Assembly (NCBI GenBank): GCA_026193155.1
Contig: JAPHSI010000112.1
Coordinates: 1-14,493 of the forward strand
Direction: 5' to 3'
Length of the DNA: 14,493 bases
DNA from: Sulfurimonadaceae bacterium
GTDB lineage: Bacteria > Campylobacterota > Campylobacteria > Campylobacterales > Sulfurimonadaceae
Part shown: positions 6,619-13,223 of the stretch, in pieces
Layout: every line of letters starts with the position of its first letter
How positions within the stretch are numbered: the stretch's first letter is position 1
Position numbers and translations under genes: made by a program
The notes under the pieces: generated by a model
The model's input: the letters and a program-made list of their open reading frames with translations, nothing else
Told to the model about the DNA's origin: nothing
Database searches by the model: none

Positions 6619-7772
6619 ACAACTTTGTTTCTTCCTGCATCTTTAGCTTTATATAGAGCATTATCGGCTCTTTTCATTGTTGCAAAAGGATCTTTGTCTT
6701 TTGCAGAATTTTGAACAATTCCCGCTGATATATTTATAAAAATCTTTTTTGCACTTTTTTTATTTCTAACAACAAAAGGTGATTTCGCAATATTTTCTCT
6801 CAAAATATCCGCATATATGTATGACTCATCTACGTCTTTTGATGGAAAAAGTAAAGTAAACTCTTCTCCACCATATCTATATGCTTTTCCACCACCGCCA
6901 ACATTAGCAAGCTTGGTTGCAACCATTTTTAAAACTTCATCACCGGTATCGTGTCCGTAAGTATCATTAAACTTTTTAAAATGGTCTATATCACACATAG
7001 CTAAGGTATATTTACGCCCTAATTTTGCCATATCTTCTATTAATGCACGTCTTCCTGGTAAAGAGGTAAGTTCATCGTAAAATGCCAATCTGTAAGCTTC
7101 TCTGATAAGTAAAACTAAAATAATTAAAACTATTGCAATAAATCCAAGTTCTATAACATTATTGATTTTTACAAAATAAAGTGTTGCATACAAAGATATC
7201 AAAATAAGTAAAAAAGAGCCGTTATACATTAAAAAATGGTTAAACAGGACAAGCGATAACATTATAAACAATATAAATAAGCCAACAACAATACTAACAT
7301 CACTTAATGGAAAGCTATCAAAGACAAATAGTTTGATATTAAATATATCAAGTATCATAGAATTTGGATACTCCACAAACCAAACTATAATTGCTAACTC
7401 CAGAACAACAAAAGCTATTTTCAAATTTCCCCATAAACTAAAAAGACCACGTTCGGATAAAATAAGAAATATCAGTAGATGCAAAGGAAAAATGATAGAT
7501 ATATACTTAAACAGAAGTGTAGCTTTTGAAGCTGGTAAAAACTCAAATCCTATATATAACAATACTAGAGGGAAAAGTACAAATAAAAATCTATTTCTAT
7601 TAAAATGCCAAGATATTACAATAACTATAGCACTTAAAACATAAAATATATACGGCATAATATCAAATATAAAACTTGGTATCTTTTCTTGATAATAAAC
7701 TAAAAAAGCAAAAATAAGTGCAACAAAAAATGGTATAGCTACATTAATTGATATAGCTTTTAAATTATTCAC
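6609..7772 (-). CDS. Membrane diguanylate cyclase (GGEEF), no I-site
   Basis: 387 residues. Residues 1-225 hold about seven or eight hydrophobic helices without a recognisable extracellular sensor, and 230-387 form a GGDEF domain that should make cyclic di-GMP from two GTP at the inner membrane. Active-site marks are present: DELTSLPGRR at 233-242, metal Asp D261 in CDIDHFKKFND, GHDTGDE at 273-279 and GGEEF at 301-305, so activity is likely. The RxxD product-inhibition site, expected at 292 and 295, is replaced by four glycines (292-295), so the usual feedback control is absent. The start is GTG and shares one base with the TAG of the lipoprotein gene (TAGTG), so the two are probably translationally coupled; a GGAG lies about 11 bases upstream. 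It is the last gene of the thyX operon. Confidence 0.9.
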   Translation of the reverse strand: MNNLKAISINVAIPFFVALIFAFLVYYQEKIPSFIFDIMPYIFYVLSAIVIVISWHFNRNRFLFVLFPLVLLYIGFEFLPASKATLLFKYISIIFPLHLLIFLILSERGLFSLWGNLKIAFVVLELAIIVWFVEYPNSMILDIFNIKLFVFDSFPLSDVSIVVGLFILFIMLSLVLFNHFLMYNGSFLLILISLYATLYFVKINNVIELGFIAIVLIILVLLIREAYRLAFYDELTSLPGRRALIEDMAKLGRKYTLAMCDIDHFKKFNDTYGHDTGDEVLKMVATKLANVGGGGKAYRYGGEEFTLLFPSKDVDESYIYADILRENIAKSPFVVRNKKSAKKIFINISAGIVQNSAKDKDPFATMKRADNALYKAKDAGRNKVVKA

Positions 7773-7993
7773 TACTTGTTAAACTCCACACTCTCATCGT
7801 TGTTAAATTTTTTCTTATTCTCTTGATTAAATGCTTTTGTAGCCTCTTCTTCATTATACACTCTACATTCCTCTGGAATGATGGCATTTGGTTCAGACGC
7901 TATCTTGTTACATATAGATGCATTTACTTTAAAGTTTGAACAAGCACTAAAAAAAATCACAATAACTAAACTAATTTTATAAAATATATTCAC
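7772..7993 (-). CDS. Small lipoprotein of unknown function
   Basis: 73 residues. A short basic N-terminus and hydrophobic stretch lead to FSAC, with C18 as the probable lipidated cysteine, so the mature protein would be about 56 residues anchored in a membrane and facing the periplasm. Two more cysteines (C28 and C43) could form a disulfide. The mature part is polar, and the C-terminal third is rich in Asn, Lys and Glu. I do not recognise a family. It starts with GTG inside the TAGTG junction with thyX and ends in another TAGTG junction with the diguanylate cyclase gene. This links a lipoprotein physically with a membrane c-di-GMP enzyme; a role as its sensory partner is possible but unsupported beyond position. 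Confidence 0.72.
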   Translation of the reverse strand: MNIFYKISLVIVIFFSACSNFKVNASICNKIASEPNAIIPEECRVYNEEEATKAFNQENKKKFNNDESVEFNK

Positions 7994-8823
7994 TATTTAC
8001 TCTTTACTATTAAATCTAAGTATTTTTTAGGAGTAGCTTTTTTCATCTCCTCAGCCAACCAACGAATTTGAAAAAATGCAGCCCCACTGTCACGAAGTGT
8101 AAAATAGTTCTTTAAACTTCTAAGATTAAAAGTCACAACCATATCAACTTTTACATTATCGCTAATGATATGCTTGAATGCATCTCCGACATTACGCTTT
8201 TTCTTTCCCGCCTGCAAAGCATCATAAAGTTCCGCAGGATCTTTTATCTCATCTAAGAGAGCTAGTGAACTTTTTGCTACAGACATCTCATAAAAATTAT
8301 CAACAACACTTTGCTGATAAGAGAGCTTGTCAAACATAGCAGATATCTCAATACGGTTATAGTCTCTATCTTTTGTTACAAACATATCCAAATCAAGTAT
8401 TTTTTTAATAAAAAACTCTTTATTATCTTGAGCTGCCACATAAGCGTTTATAACTGAACTCATAGTATAGCGTGTACTTCGTACACTAATAGCCTGGATG
8501 CGATGTCTAGCATGTTCTTGCAATACGCCACGGCTAGTTCCACGAACCAAAAATGATAAGTTTGCGTGTTCAAGTATTGAATGATGAAAATAAGTCCAAG
8601 CTAAATCATCTAATAATTTAGACTCCTCAATAGAATTTAACTCATTACACATCTCTTGTGTAGGTAACGAATTTTCAATATTTTTTACAACATCATTTTC
8701 ACTGTTTGAGAACGAATCATAACAAGTCCTAGCTGCACTCTCTGCCACACCAATACCCGTATCTTGCAATAGTACTACTTCTGGTTTTGAGTATTTGATA
8801 CCGTATTCTTCTATTATTTCCAT
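7993..8823 (-). CDS. thyX: Flavin-dependent thymidylate synthase ThyX
   Basis: 276 residues. ThyX methylates dUMP to dTMP with methylene-tetrahydrofolate as carbon donor and FAD/NADPH for reduction; it replaces ThyA in many Campylobacterota. The diagnostic RHRx7S motif is complete (R106, H107, R108 and S116, followed by TRY). Other family marks are ARTCYDS at 31-37 and HHSILEHANLSFLVRG at 80-95. I chose ATG 8823 because AGGTGA sits five bases before it and the predicted transcript start is near 8843. The frame can also start at GTG 8832, but that codon lies within the region of the ribosome binding site and has none of its own. First gene of a three-gene operon with a lipoprotein and a diguanylate cyclase. 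Confidence 0.96.
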   Translation of the reverse strand: MEIIEEYGIKYSKPEVVLLQDTGIGVAESAARTCYDSFSNSENDVVKNIENSLPTQEMCNELNSIEESKLLDDLAWTYFHHSILEHANLSFLVRGTSRGVLQEHARHRIQAISVRSTRYTMSSVINAYVAAQDNKEFFIKKILDLDMFVTKDRDYNRIEISAMFDKLSYQQSVVDNFYEMSVAKSSLALLDEIKDPAELYDALQAGKKKRNVGDAFKHIISDNVKVDMVVTFNLRSLKNYFTLRDSGAAFFQIRWLAEEMKKATPKKYLDLIVKSK

Positions 8824-8849
8824 TGAGTTCACCTATTTAATCTTAATGA

Positions 8850-8858
8850 ATTTTACCA
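8850..8858 (-). promoter_or_regulatory. Extended -10 promoter of the thyX operon
   Basis: Minus strand TGGTAAAAT matches the extended -10 form TGnTANAAT. The predicted start near 8843 gives a 20-base leader carrying AGGTGA before ATG 8823. The -35 region is not recognisable, which the extended motif would make tolerable. Confidence 0.5.
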
Positions 8859-8966
8859 TATTTGTCTATGCATCTGCTTAAAATATTTTATCTCCAAAAT
8901 GTTGCCTTTTAGTAATTGTGAAGTAATAGATTTAACTTAACATTTCAAAAAAACAATGGAGCTAAA

Positions 8967-9656
8967 ATGAAAAGTGTGATTTTAACACTGCTTATTGTAT
9001 TTAATTTAGATGCAAGTATCTTTAGCCAGGAGCAAATAGCAAAAAAAGTTAATATCAAAAGTAGCTTTAGAGAAAATGTAAGCGATGCGAATGCAGTCAT
9101 TAAACGTGGAGACTATACAAGGTATGTGAACTACCAAAATGGCATAAGATCAACAATAAAACATATTGACAAACTTGATATAAACCAAAATGAAAAGATT
9201 GAAATTAAAAATGACTTAGAAAAATATGCAAAAATCATTAATCAAATTTACAAAAAACTTCAAGTTGAAGCACCTATGTTTAACCATCACTATAAGGAAT
9301 CTATTAGTGGATTAAAAAGCTTTAATAAAAAGTTATCAAGTATAGGTTATCGTCCAATTTTAAAAGCTTGGTATGAACTTAGTAAAACAAAAGCCAGATT
9401 TATAAAAAAACCAAGCGAAAAGTTAGAAAAAAAGTTTTATGAAAAATGGAGACTTATAATGATTAATATTACCGAGCTCTATTTAGATGAAGAGATTGAA
9501 GCTCCATTATTCGCTTATTTGGAAAACTATAAAGCCTACTTTAACGAAATAAGTCTGGCTTACAAAAGTGCACAATATGAAAACATTAAAAGCTTAAAAC
9601 CTTTATGTTATAAAATTAAAGCCAAGTTAGAGTTTATAACTCCGTTCTCATCATAA
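8967..9656 (+). CDS. Secreted helical protein of unknown function
   Basis: 229 residues. The ATG is preceded by GGAG at six bases. Residues 1-16 look like a signal peptide (MKSVILTLLIVFNLDA), so export to the periplasm is likely. The rest is strongly basic (many Lys), almost free of cysteine and predicted mostly helical, with possible amphipathic segments around 70-100 and 150-175 and alternating acidic patches. I do not recognise a domain. It is divergent from thyX, and its stop is separated by a single base from the stop of pcm on the other strand. It is probably a single-gene transcript; the 134-base upstream gap holds several A/T-rich -10-like sequences and none is clearly best. Confidence 0.75.
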   Translation: MKSVILTLLIVFNLDASIFSQEQIAKKVNIKSSFRENVSDANAVIKRGDYTRYVNYQNGIRSTIKHIDKLDINQNEKIEIKNDLEKYAKIINQIYKKLQVEAPMFNHHYKESISGLKSFNKKLSSIGYRPILKAWYELSKTKARFIKKPSEKLEKKFYEKWRLIMINITELYLDEEIEAPLFAYLENYKAYFNEISLAYKSAQYENIKSLKPLCYKIKAKLEFITPFSS

Positions 9657-9657
9657 A

Positions 9658-10305
9658 CTATTTTTGTACACCGTCTAAAACTGGAACAAAGTCACACTCT
9701 TCTAACTCTTCACGGATTATATTTCCATCTATTTTTCTAAAACGGGTTATAACCTGTTTGTCTTCTTTTTGCAATGGTGCTACTAATACTCCACCATCAC
9801 TAAGCTGTTCAAAAAGTTTTGCAGGTATCTCTTTTGCGGTAGCTGAGAAAAGAATCCTATCATAGGGTGCATACTGAATCCAGCCGTTTTGACCGTCATC
9901 GGTACGCGTATGAATATTGTGAATACCTAAATCACGAAACCTTTGTTTTGCTTGAAGAGCCAAGGGTTCAATTCGTTCAATAGTAAAGACACCACGAAAC
10001 AGATGTGACAACACGGCAGCTTGATATCCGCTTCCACACCCTATCTCTAAAACTCTATCAGCACCAGCAGCTTCAATATACTCACTCATTTTAGCAACTG
10101 TTAGGGGTGAACTTATCCACTGTGCAGAACCAAGGGGAAGTGCATCTAGTTTATAAGCACTGTGTGCAAATCCACTTGGAACAAAAGCCTCTCTGTTTGT
10201 TTTTGCTATTGCAGCTCTTACCCCATCACTTAAATTAAATATTTTATTGCACTCATCTGCAAGACGTTTTGTTTTCGTAGCTGTTATTCTATCCAATCCC
10301 GACAT
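9658..10305 (-). CDS. pcm: Protein-L-isoaspartate O-methyltransferase
   Basis: 215 residues, the usual length. PCM uses S-adenosylmethionine to methylate L-isoaspartyl residues in aged proteins, starting their repair to L-aspartate in the cytoplasm. The SAM-binding motif I is VLEIGCGSGYQA at 85-96, with TIE at 108-110 as the acidic strand end, the TDDG block at 135-138 and YDRILFSATA at 148-157. The upstream conserved block is present as LPLGSAQWISSPLTVAKM (56-73). The start lies 17 bases inside the end of the nitrilase-family gene with no good ribosome binding site, which suggests translational coupling. Last gene of the AhpD-like run. Confidence 0.93.
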   Translation of the reverse strand: MSGLDRITATKTKRLADECNKIFNLSDGVRAAIAKTNREAFVPSGFAHSAYKLDALPLGSAQWISSPLTVAKMSEYIEAAGADRVLEIGCGSGYQAAVLSHLFRGVFTIERIEPLALQAKQRFRDLGIHNIHTRTDDGQNGWIQYAPYDRILFSATAKEIPAKLFEQLSDGGVLVAPLQKEDKQVITRFRKIDGNIIREELEECDFVPVLDGVQK

Positions 10306-11020
10306 CCATATATTTTCTCATTTTTTTTATCTCTTTTGGAGAGTATGGGACTTCTAAGCAAGGCTTATTCCCATTTCTCTGGATTTCCCCAAAGGGTGTT
10401 ATTATTCCGCTTTGACCTGTGCATTCTTCATTTAATGAGTCCGATGCGATAACATAACACTGATTTATAACAGCTAACGCTTCTGTTATTGTTTTAAAAT
10501 TCTCCCTACGTAAAGCTCCCCACCATGCAGGAACAAGCATAATATCTACACCCTCTAACTTTTGCCAAAAGGTTTTAAAACGTAACTCAAAACAAATAAG
10601 TAAGCCAAATTTTATACCATCTATCTCAAAAATATTTATATCTTCTTCATCTCCGGCAGTCATATACTTATGTTCATCACCAAATTTAAAAAGTTTAGCT
10701 TTGGCTTGTTCATACACAACTTCCCCGTCTTTAAAAACTTTAGCAAAATTATATACATCTTCACCGCGTTTTTCTAACATTGTAAGAGCTATTATTTTTC
10801 CGTAAGAGCTCTCCTTTATTTGCTGAGTTGCTGTAGGTGCGAAGGTGTACATAGCTTCAAAATTATCATAGTCATAACCAGTTAGACATACTTCAGGTGC
10901 TACAACTATCGAGTTTTCAGGGGTCTGCTTTACTAAATCCAGTAATGTGTGTAGGTTTTGCTCATAATTTTGTGTAGTTAAAAATGAGAGTGAACATAAG
11001 TTTTTAATGATATTCTCCAT
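10289..11020 (-). CDS. Carbon-nitrogen hydrolase (nitrilase superfamily)
   Basis: 243 residues. The catalytic triad of the superfamily is visible: E43 in APEVCLTGY, K109 in AKAKLFKF, and C143 in LICFELRF. Such enzymes cleave amides or nitriles; bacterial Nit1-like members act on deaminated glutathione and related omega-amides, but the substrate here cannot be assigned. It is slightly shorter than the usual 260-280 residues. No Shine-Dalgarno site precedes ATG 11020; instead a TATAAT lies 14 bases before it, and the start itself reads ATGGAG, so translation may be from a very short leader or by coupling. It follows the 11061-11501 gene by 40 bases and overlaps pcm by 17 bases, which pairs it with a protein-repair enzyme. 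Confidence 0.87.
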   Translation of the reverse strand: MENIIKNLCSLSFLTTQNYEQNLHTLLDLVKQTPENSIVVAPEVCLTGYDYDNFEAMYTFAPTATQQIKESSYGKIIALTMLEKRGEDVYNFAKVFKDGEVVYEQAKAKLFKFGDEHKYMTAGDEEDINIFEIDGIKFGLLICFELRFKTFWQKLEGVDIMLVPAWWGALRRENFKTITEALAVINQCYVIASDSLNEECTGQSGIITPFGEIQRNGNKPCLEVPYSPKEIKKMRKYMDVGIG

Positions 11021-11034
11021 TAATAATTTAATGA

Positions 11035-11040
11035 ATTATA
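11035..11040 (-). promoter_or_regulatory. Candidate internal -10 box before the nitrilase-family gene
   Basis: TATAAT on the minus strand, ending 14 bases before the ATG. The predicted leader is only about eight bases, without a ribosome binding site. The run from 12458 may therefore be two transcription units, or one with an internal promoter. Confidence 0.35.
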
Positions 11041-11060
11041 CATTTAAAAACTTTAATATT

Positions 11061-11501
11061 CTATTCTTTATCCTCTTGGAGTTGTTCTACAAACTTTGCG
11101 AGTAGATAATCAACACTCTCTAATACAGTTGCATCCAACTCCTGCTCATCACTCTCAATAAAATCAGTAGCCTGAAAAGTTATAGCAAAAGTCTCCGTAA
11201 AGTCTTTTCTAAAAGTTTTTACCTCTTCACCAAGTTCTAGTTTTAGATAGATATAATGAGTCTCATCACCTTCTATCTCTTCGAGTGAAACCATTAGAGT
11301 CGGTGCATCTTGTACATTCACTTTTATAGATTCTTTCTCTAAGGTTTGTTTTATTTTTGTTCTAATAATATTTACTGTTGATGCTTCTAGGTAATCTACT
11401 TTATTTACTACATATATATTGGCTTTATCCAAGCCGCTAAGTGTCCAAAAACCAGCAGCATACAAAGAATATGTCAATAATAAAAGCAATAAATATCTCA
11501 T
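11061..11501 (-). CDS. Exported protein of unknown function
   Basis: 146 residues. A leucine-rich signal peptide covers about 1-16, so the product is periplasmic or outer-membrane associated. The mature part is acidic, has no cysteine, and reads like an alternating alpha/beta domain with a helical acidic C-terminus. I do not recognise a family. ATG 11501 overlaps the TAA of the thioredoxin-fold gene by one base (TAATG) and has AAGGA about six bases upstream, so translation is coupled and well served. Its place next to an exported CPWC protein suggests a shared periplasmic role, by position only. Confidence 0.78.
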   Translation of the reverse strand: MRYLLLLLLTYSLYAAGFWTLSGLDKANIYVVNKVDYLEASTVNIIRTKIKQTLEKESIKVNVQDAPTLMVSLEEIEGDETHYIYLKLELGEEVKTFRKDFTETFAITFQATDFIESDEQELDATVLESVDYLLAKFVEQLQEDKE

Positions 11502-11929
11502 TATTTTCCTTTATAAAGAGTTTTCATCTCTTCTAGTTTTTTTAAAAAATCTTTCTTTTTGATATAACCGACTGTTTGATAAAAGTCTTTCCCAATATAT
11601 GGGTTTATAAAAAATACCTTTGGAGTTATATTGGTTTGAAATCTTTTTGGAAAACTCTCTTTATCAAATTTCTTATCCACTACTAAAGTTATAACTTCTT
11701 TATTTAAAAAACTTTTTACATTATCTGAACTTAATGTTTTACGCTCAAATTTTCTACACCATGGACAATAATCAGCCCCTAAAACCAACATAAGAGGTTT
11801 ATTCTTTTTTTTAGCCTTTAAAAGAGCTGTTTGATAGTCACGTTCAAAGCCTTCACTTTTAGCATATTTATCCACATTTGAACCAAATAAAGTTAAAGAT
11901 AATAAAAGTAATATAAATATATTTCTCAT
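11501..11929 (-). CDS. Periplasmic thioredoxin-fold protein with CPWC site
   Basis: 142 residues. A signal peptide of about 16 residues (MRNIFILLLLSLTLFG) is followed by a thioredoxin-like domain with C55-P-W-C58 in the active site (GADYCPWCRKFE) and the cis-proline at P103 (ITPKVFF). This belongs with the thioredoxin-like/DUF255-type periplasmic proteins that reduce or isomerise disulfides or pass electrons. No DsbD-like electron donor is in the window. It starts two bases after the AhpD-like gene ends and overlaps the next gene by one base. The pairing of an AhpD-like disulfide protein with a thioredoxin suggests redox work, but the two act in different compartments unless the AhpD-like protein is also exported, which it does not appear to be. 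Confidence 0.87.
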   Translation of the reverse strand: MRNIFILLLLSLTLFGSNVDKYAKSEGFERDYQTALLKAKKKNKPLMLVLGADYCPWCRKFERKTLSSDNVKSFLNKEVITLVVDKKFDKESFPKRFQTNITPKVFFINPYIGKDFYQTVGYIKKKDFLKKLEEMKTLYKGK

Positions 11930-11930
11930 T

Positions 11931-12458
11931 TTAACTCAATGCAAAAACATTTGAAAGAGTATTTATATAGTTAAAATACCCCGTAATTGAAACCGCTTCA
12001 ATTATCTCTTTATCGCTAAAGCCCATTTCTTTTAGTGCATCTATCTCTTCTTTAAGTATTTTATAATTGTCTTTTTTAGATGCTTTTATACAAAAGTTTA
12101 AAAGAGCTTTTTCCTCATCTGAAGTATTTATAGAGTCTACACCTTGTAAAATCTGCTCTATCCTCTCATCTGAAAGTCCTAGCATCTTAGCTATACCTTT
12201 GTGAACATCTACACACATTTTACATCCGTTTTCTATAGATATAAGAAGTGCTATTGCCTCTTTTATGTCATATGAGAGATATGTCTCGTCTAAAAGATAC
12301 TTTTGAATCATCTCATCTGTTGCAAAATAAACTTTTTCATCTATTGCAAGTAGTTTAAATATTTCACCCAGTTTTCCTGTTTTTTCTAAAATTGGTTTAG
12401 CTTTTTCTTGAATTGCAGGAGTCATATCCTCAAATTCCGGTAATTTTATATGTGCCAT
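11931..12458 (-). CDS. AhpD-like carboxymuconolactone decarboxylase-family protein
   Basis: 175 residues, cytoplasmic. The AhpD-type redox site is complete: E67, C79, C82 and H86 in IENGCKMCVDVHKG, with the same E-to-C spacing (12) as in AhpD. AhpD relatives use the CxxC pair to reduce peroxiredoxins or act as peroxidases; the family (CMD) also includes non-redox decarboxylases, but the CxxC favours a redox role. The all-helical second half (about 110-175) repeats the fold. The start has a near-consensus AAGGAG six bases upstream. It is the first gene of a five-gene run and is divergent from a MerR-type regulator, which most likely controls it. No AhpC or peroxiredoxin gene is in the window. 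Confidence 0.88.
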   Translation of the reverse strand: MAHIKLPEFEDMTPAIQEKAKPILEKTGKLGEIFKLLAIDEKVYFATDEMIQKYLLDETYLSYDIKEAIALLISIENGCKMCVDVHKGIAKMLGLSDERIEQILQGVDSINTSDEEKALLNFCIKASKKDNYKILKEEIDALKEMGFSDKEIIEAVSITGYFNYINTLSNVFALS

Positions 12459-12476
12459 ATTTTCTCCTTATTTAAA

Positions 12477-12501
12477 AAACGTAAAGTTAAACTTAACGTT
12501 T
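12477..12501. promoter_or_regulatory. 25-bp near-perfect palindrome, likely operator of the MerR-type regulator
   Basis: The 25 bases centred on 12489 are self-complementary at 11 of 12 pairs; only the pair 12483/12495 fails. The half-site is AAACGTnAAGTT. It lies between the AhpD-like and MerR-type genes, directly downstream of the AhpD-side -10 box (covering the predicted start near 12498) and across the expected -35 position of the MerR-side promoter. Binding there could therefore repress or control both. Assignment to the adjacent regulator is inference from position. Confidence 0.7.
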
Positions 12502-12504
12502 AAA

Positions 12505-12519
12505 ATTATAGGTTATAAT
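12505..12519. promoter_or_regulatory. Back-to-back divergent -10 boxes
   Basis: The sequence is ATTATA, GGT, TATAAT. The minus-strand box (12505-12510) would serve the AhpD-like gene and the plus-strand box (12514-12519) the MerR-type gene. With flanking bases it forms the inverted repeat AATTATA-GGT-TATAATT. Only three bases separate the two boxes, so simultaneous use by two polymerases is unlikely. Confidence 0.6.
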
Positions 12520-12548
12520 TCTTATAGAAATATTAAAAAGGTTTATAC

Positions 12549-13223
12549 TTGGAATACAAAATTTCAGAACTTGTAGCACTAACAAACGTACCAAAATCAA
12601 CTATACTTTATTACATACGAGAAGGCCTGTTACCAGAAGCAAAGAAACTAAAATCAAATGTACACAGATACAATGATGAGCATCTGGAGTTGATAAAGTA
12701 TATAAGATATATGCAGCAAGAGATAGGTAGCTCAAATGAGCAAATAAAAGCAGCCCTGAATAATAAAAACAAATCTATTTCAAGCTCATCTTCAATGCTA
12801 GCACCTCTTATGCAAACACTTATAAATATACCATCAGGAAGCAGACACTATACAAAAGAGGAATTTATAGATTTCTATGACTTTGATATAAAACTTGTAG
12901 ATAAGCTTTTAAAGGATGGAATACTGTTACCTGTAAACGAAGATGATTATACAGATAAAGAAGCTTCCATACTAAGAATGATTGAAAACTTCAATGAAGT
13001 GGGTGTAGAGTATGATATTATAAAAAAATACGTACATCATGCAAAAGAATTATCTTCACTTGAACAAGAGATGCAAAAAAAACTTTGTAACGTAAGGGAT
13101 GATGAAAATTTTTCAACACTGTGGAAAATAATGTTTGATGCTTTGTTTAACGCTAAAGATTATATCTTTAGTCGTTATACATATAAAGTTTTACATAAAA
13201 CTATTAAAGATGAGATCTCTTAA
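12549..13223 (+). CDS. MerR-family transcriptional regulator
   Basis: 224 residues. The start is TTG at 12549, with AAGG about eight bases before it; the next Met is at residue 55, beyond the DNA-binding domain, so TTG is needed. Residues 1-70 are a MerR-type winged helix-turn-helix (ISELVALTNVPKSTILYYIR at 5-24, then REGLLP at 24-29 and HRYNDEHL at 39-46), followed by a helical linker. The remaining 150 residues are not a recognised effector domain; only one cysteine (C180) is present, so thiol or metal sensing of the classic MerR/SoxR kind is not indicated. It is transcribed divergently from the AhpD-like gene, with a 25-bp palindrome between them, which suggests local control and autoregulation. 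Its stop overlaps the nrdB stop on the opposite strand. Confidence 0.9.
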   Translation: MEYKISELVALTNVPKSTILYYIREGLLPEAKKLKSNVHRYNDEHLELIKYIRYMQQEIGSSNEQIKAALNNKNKSISSSSSMLAPLMQTLINIPSGSRHYTKEEFIDFYDFDIKLVDKLLKDGILLPVNEDDYTDKEASILRMIENFNEVGVEYDIIKKYVHHAKELSSLEQEMQKKLCNVRDDENFSTLWKIMFDALFNAKDYIFSRYTYKVLHKTIKDEIS

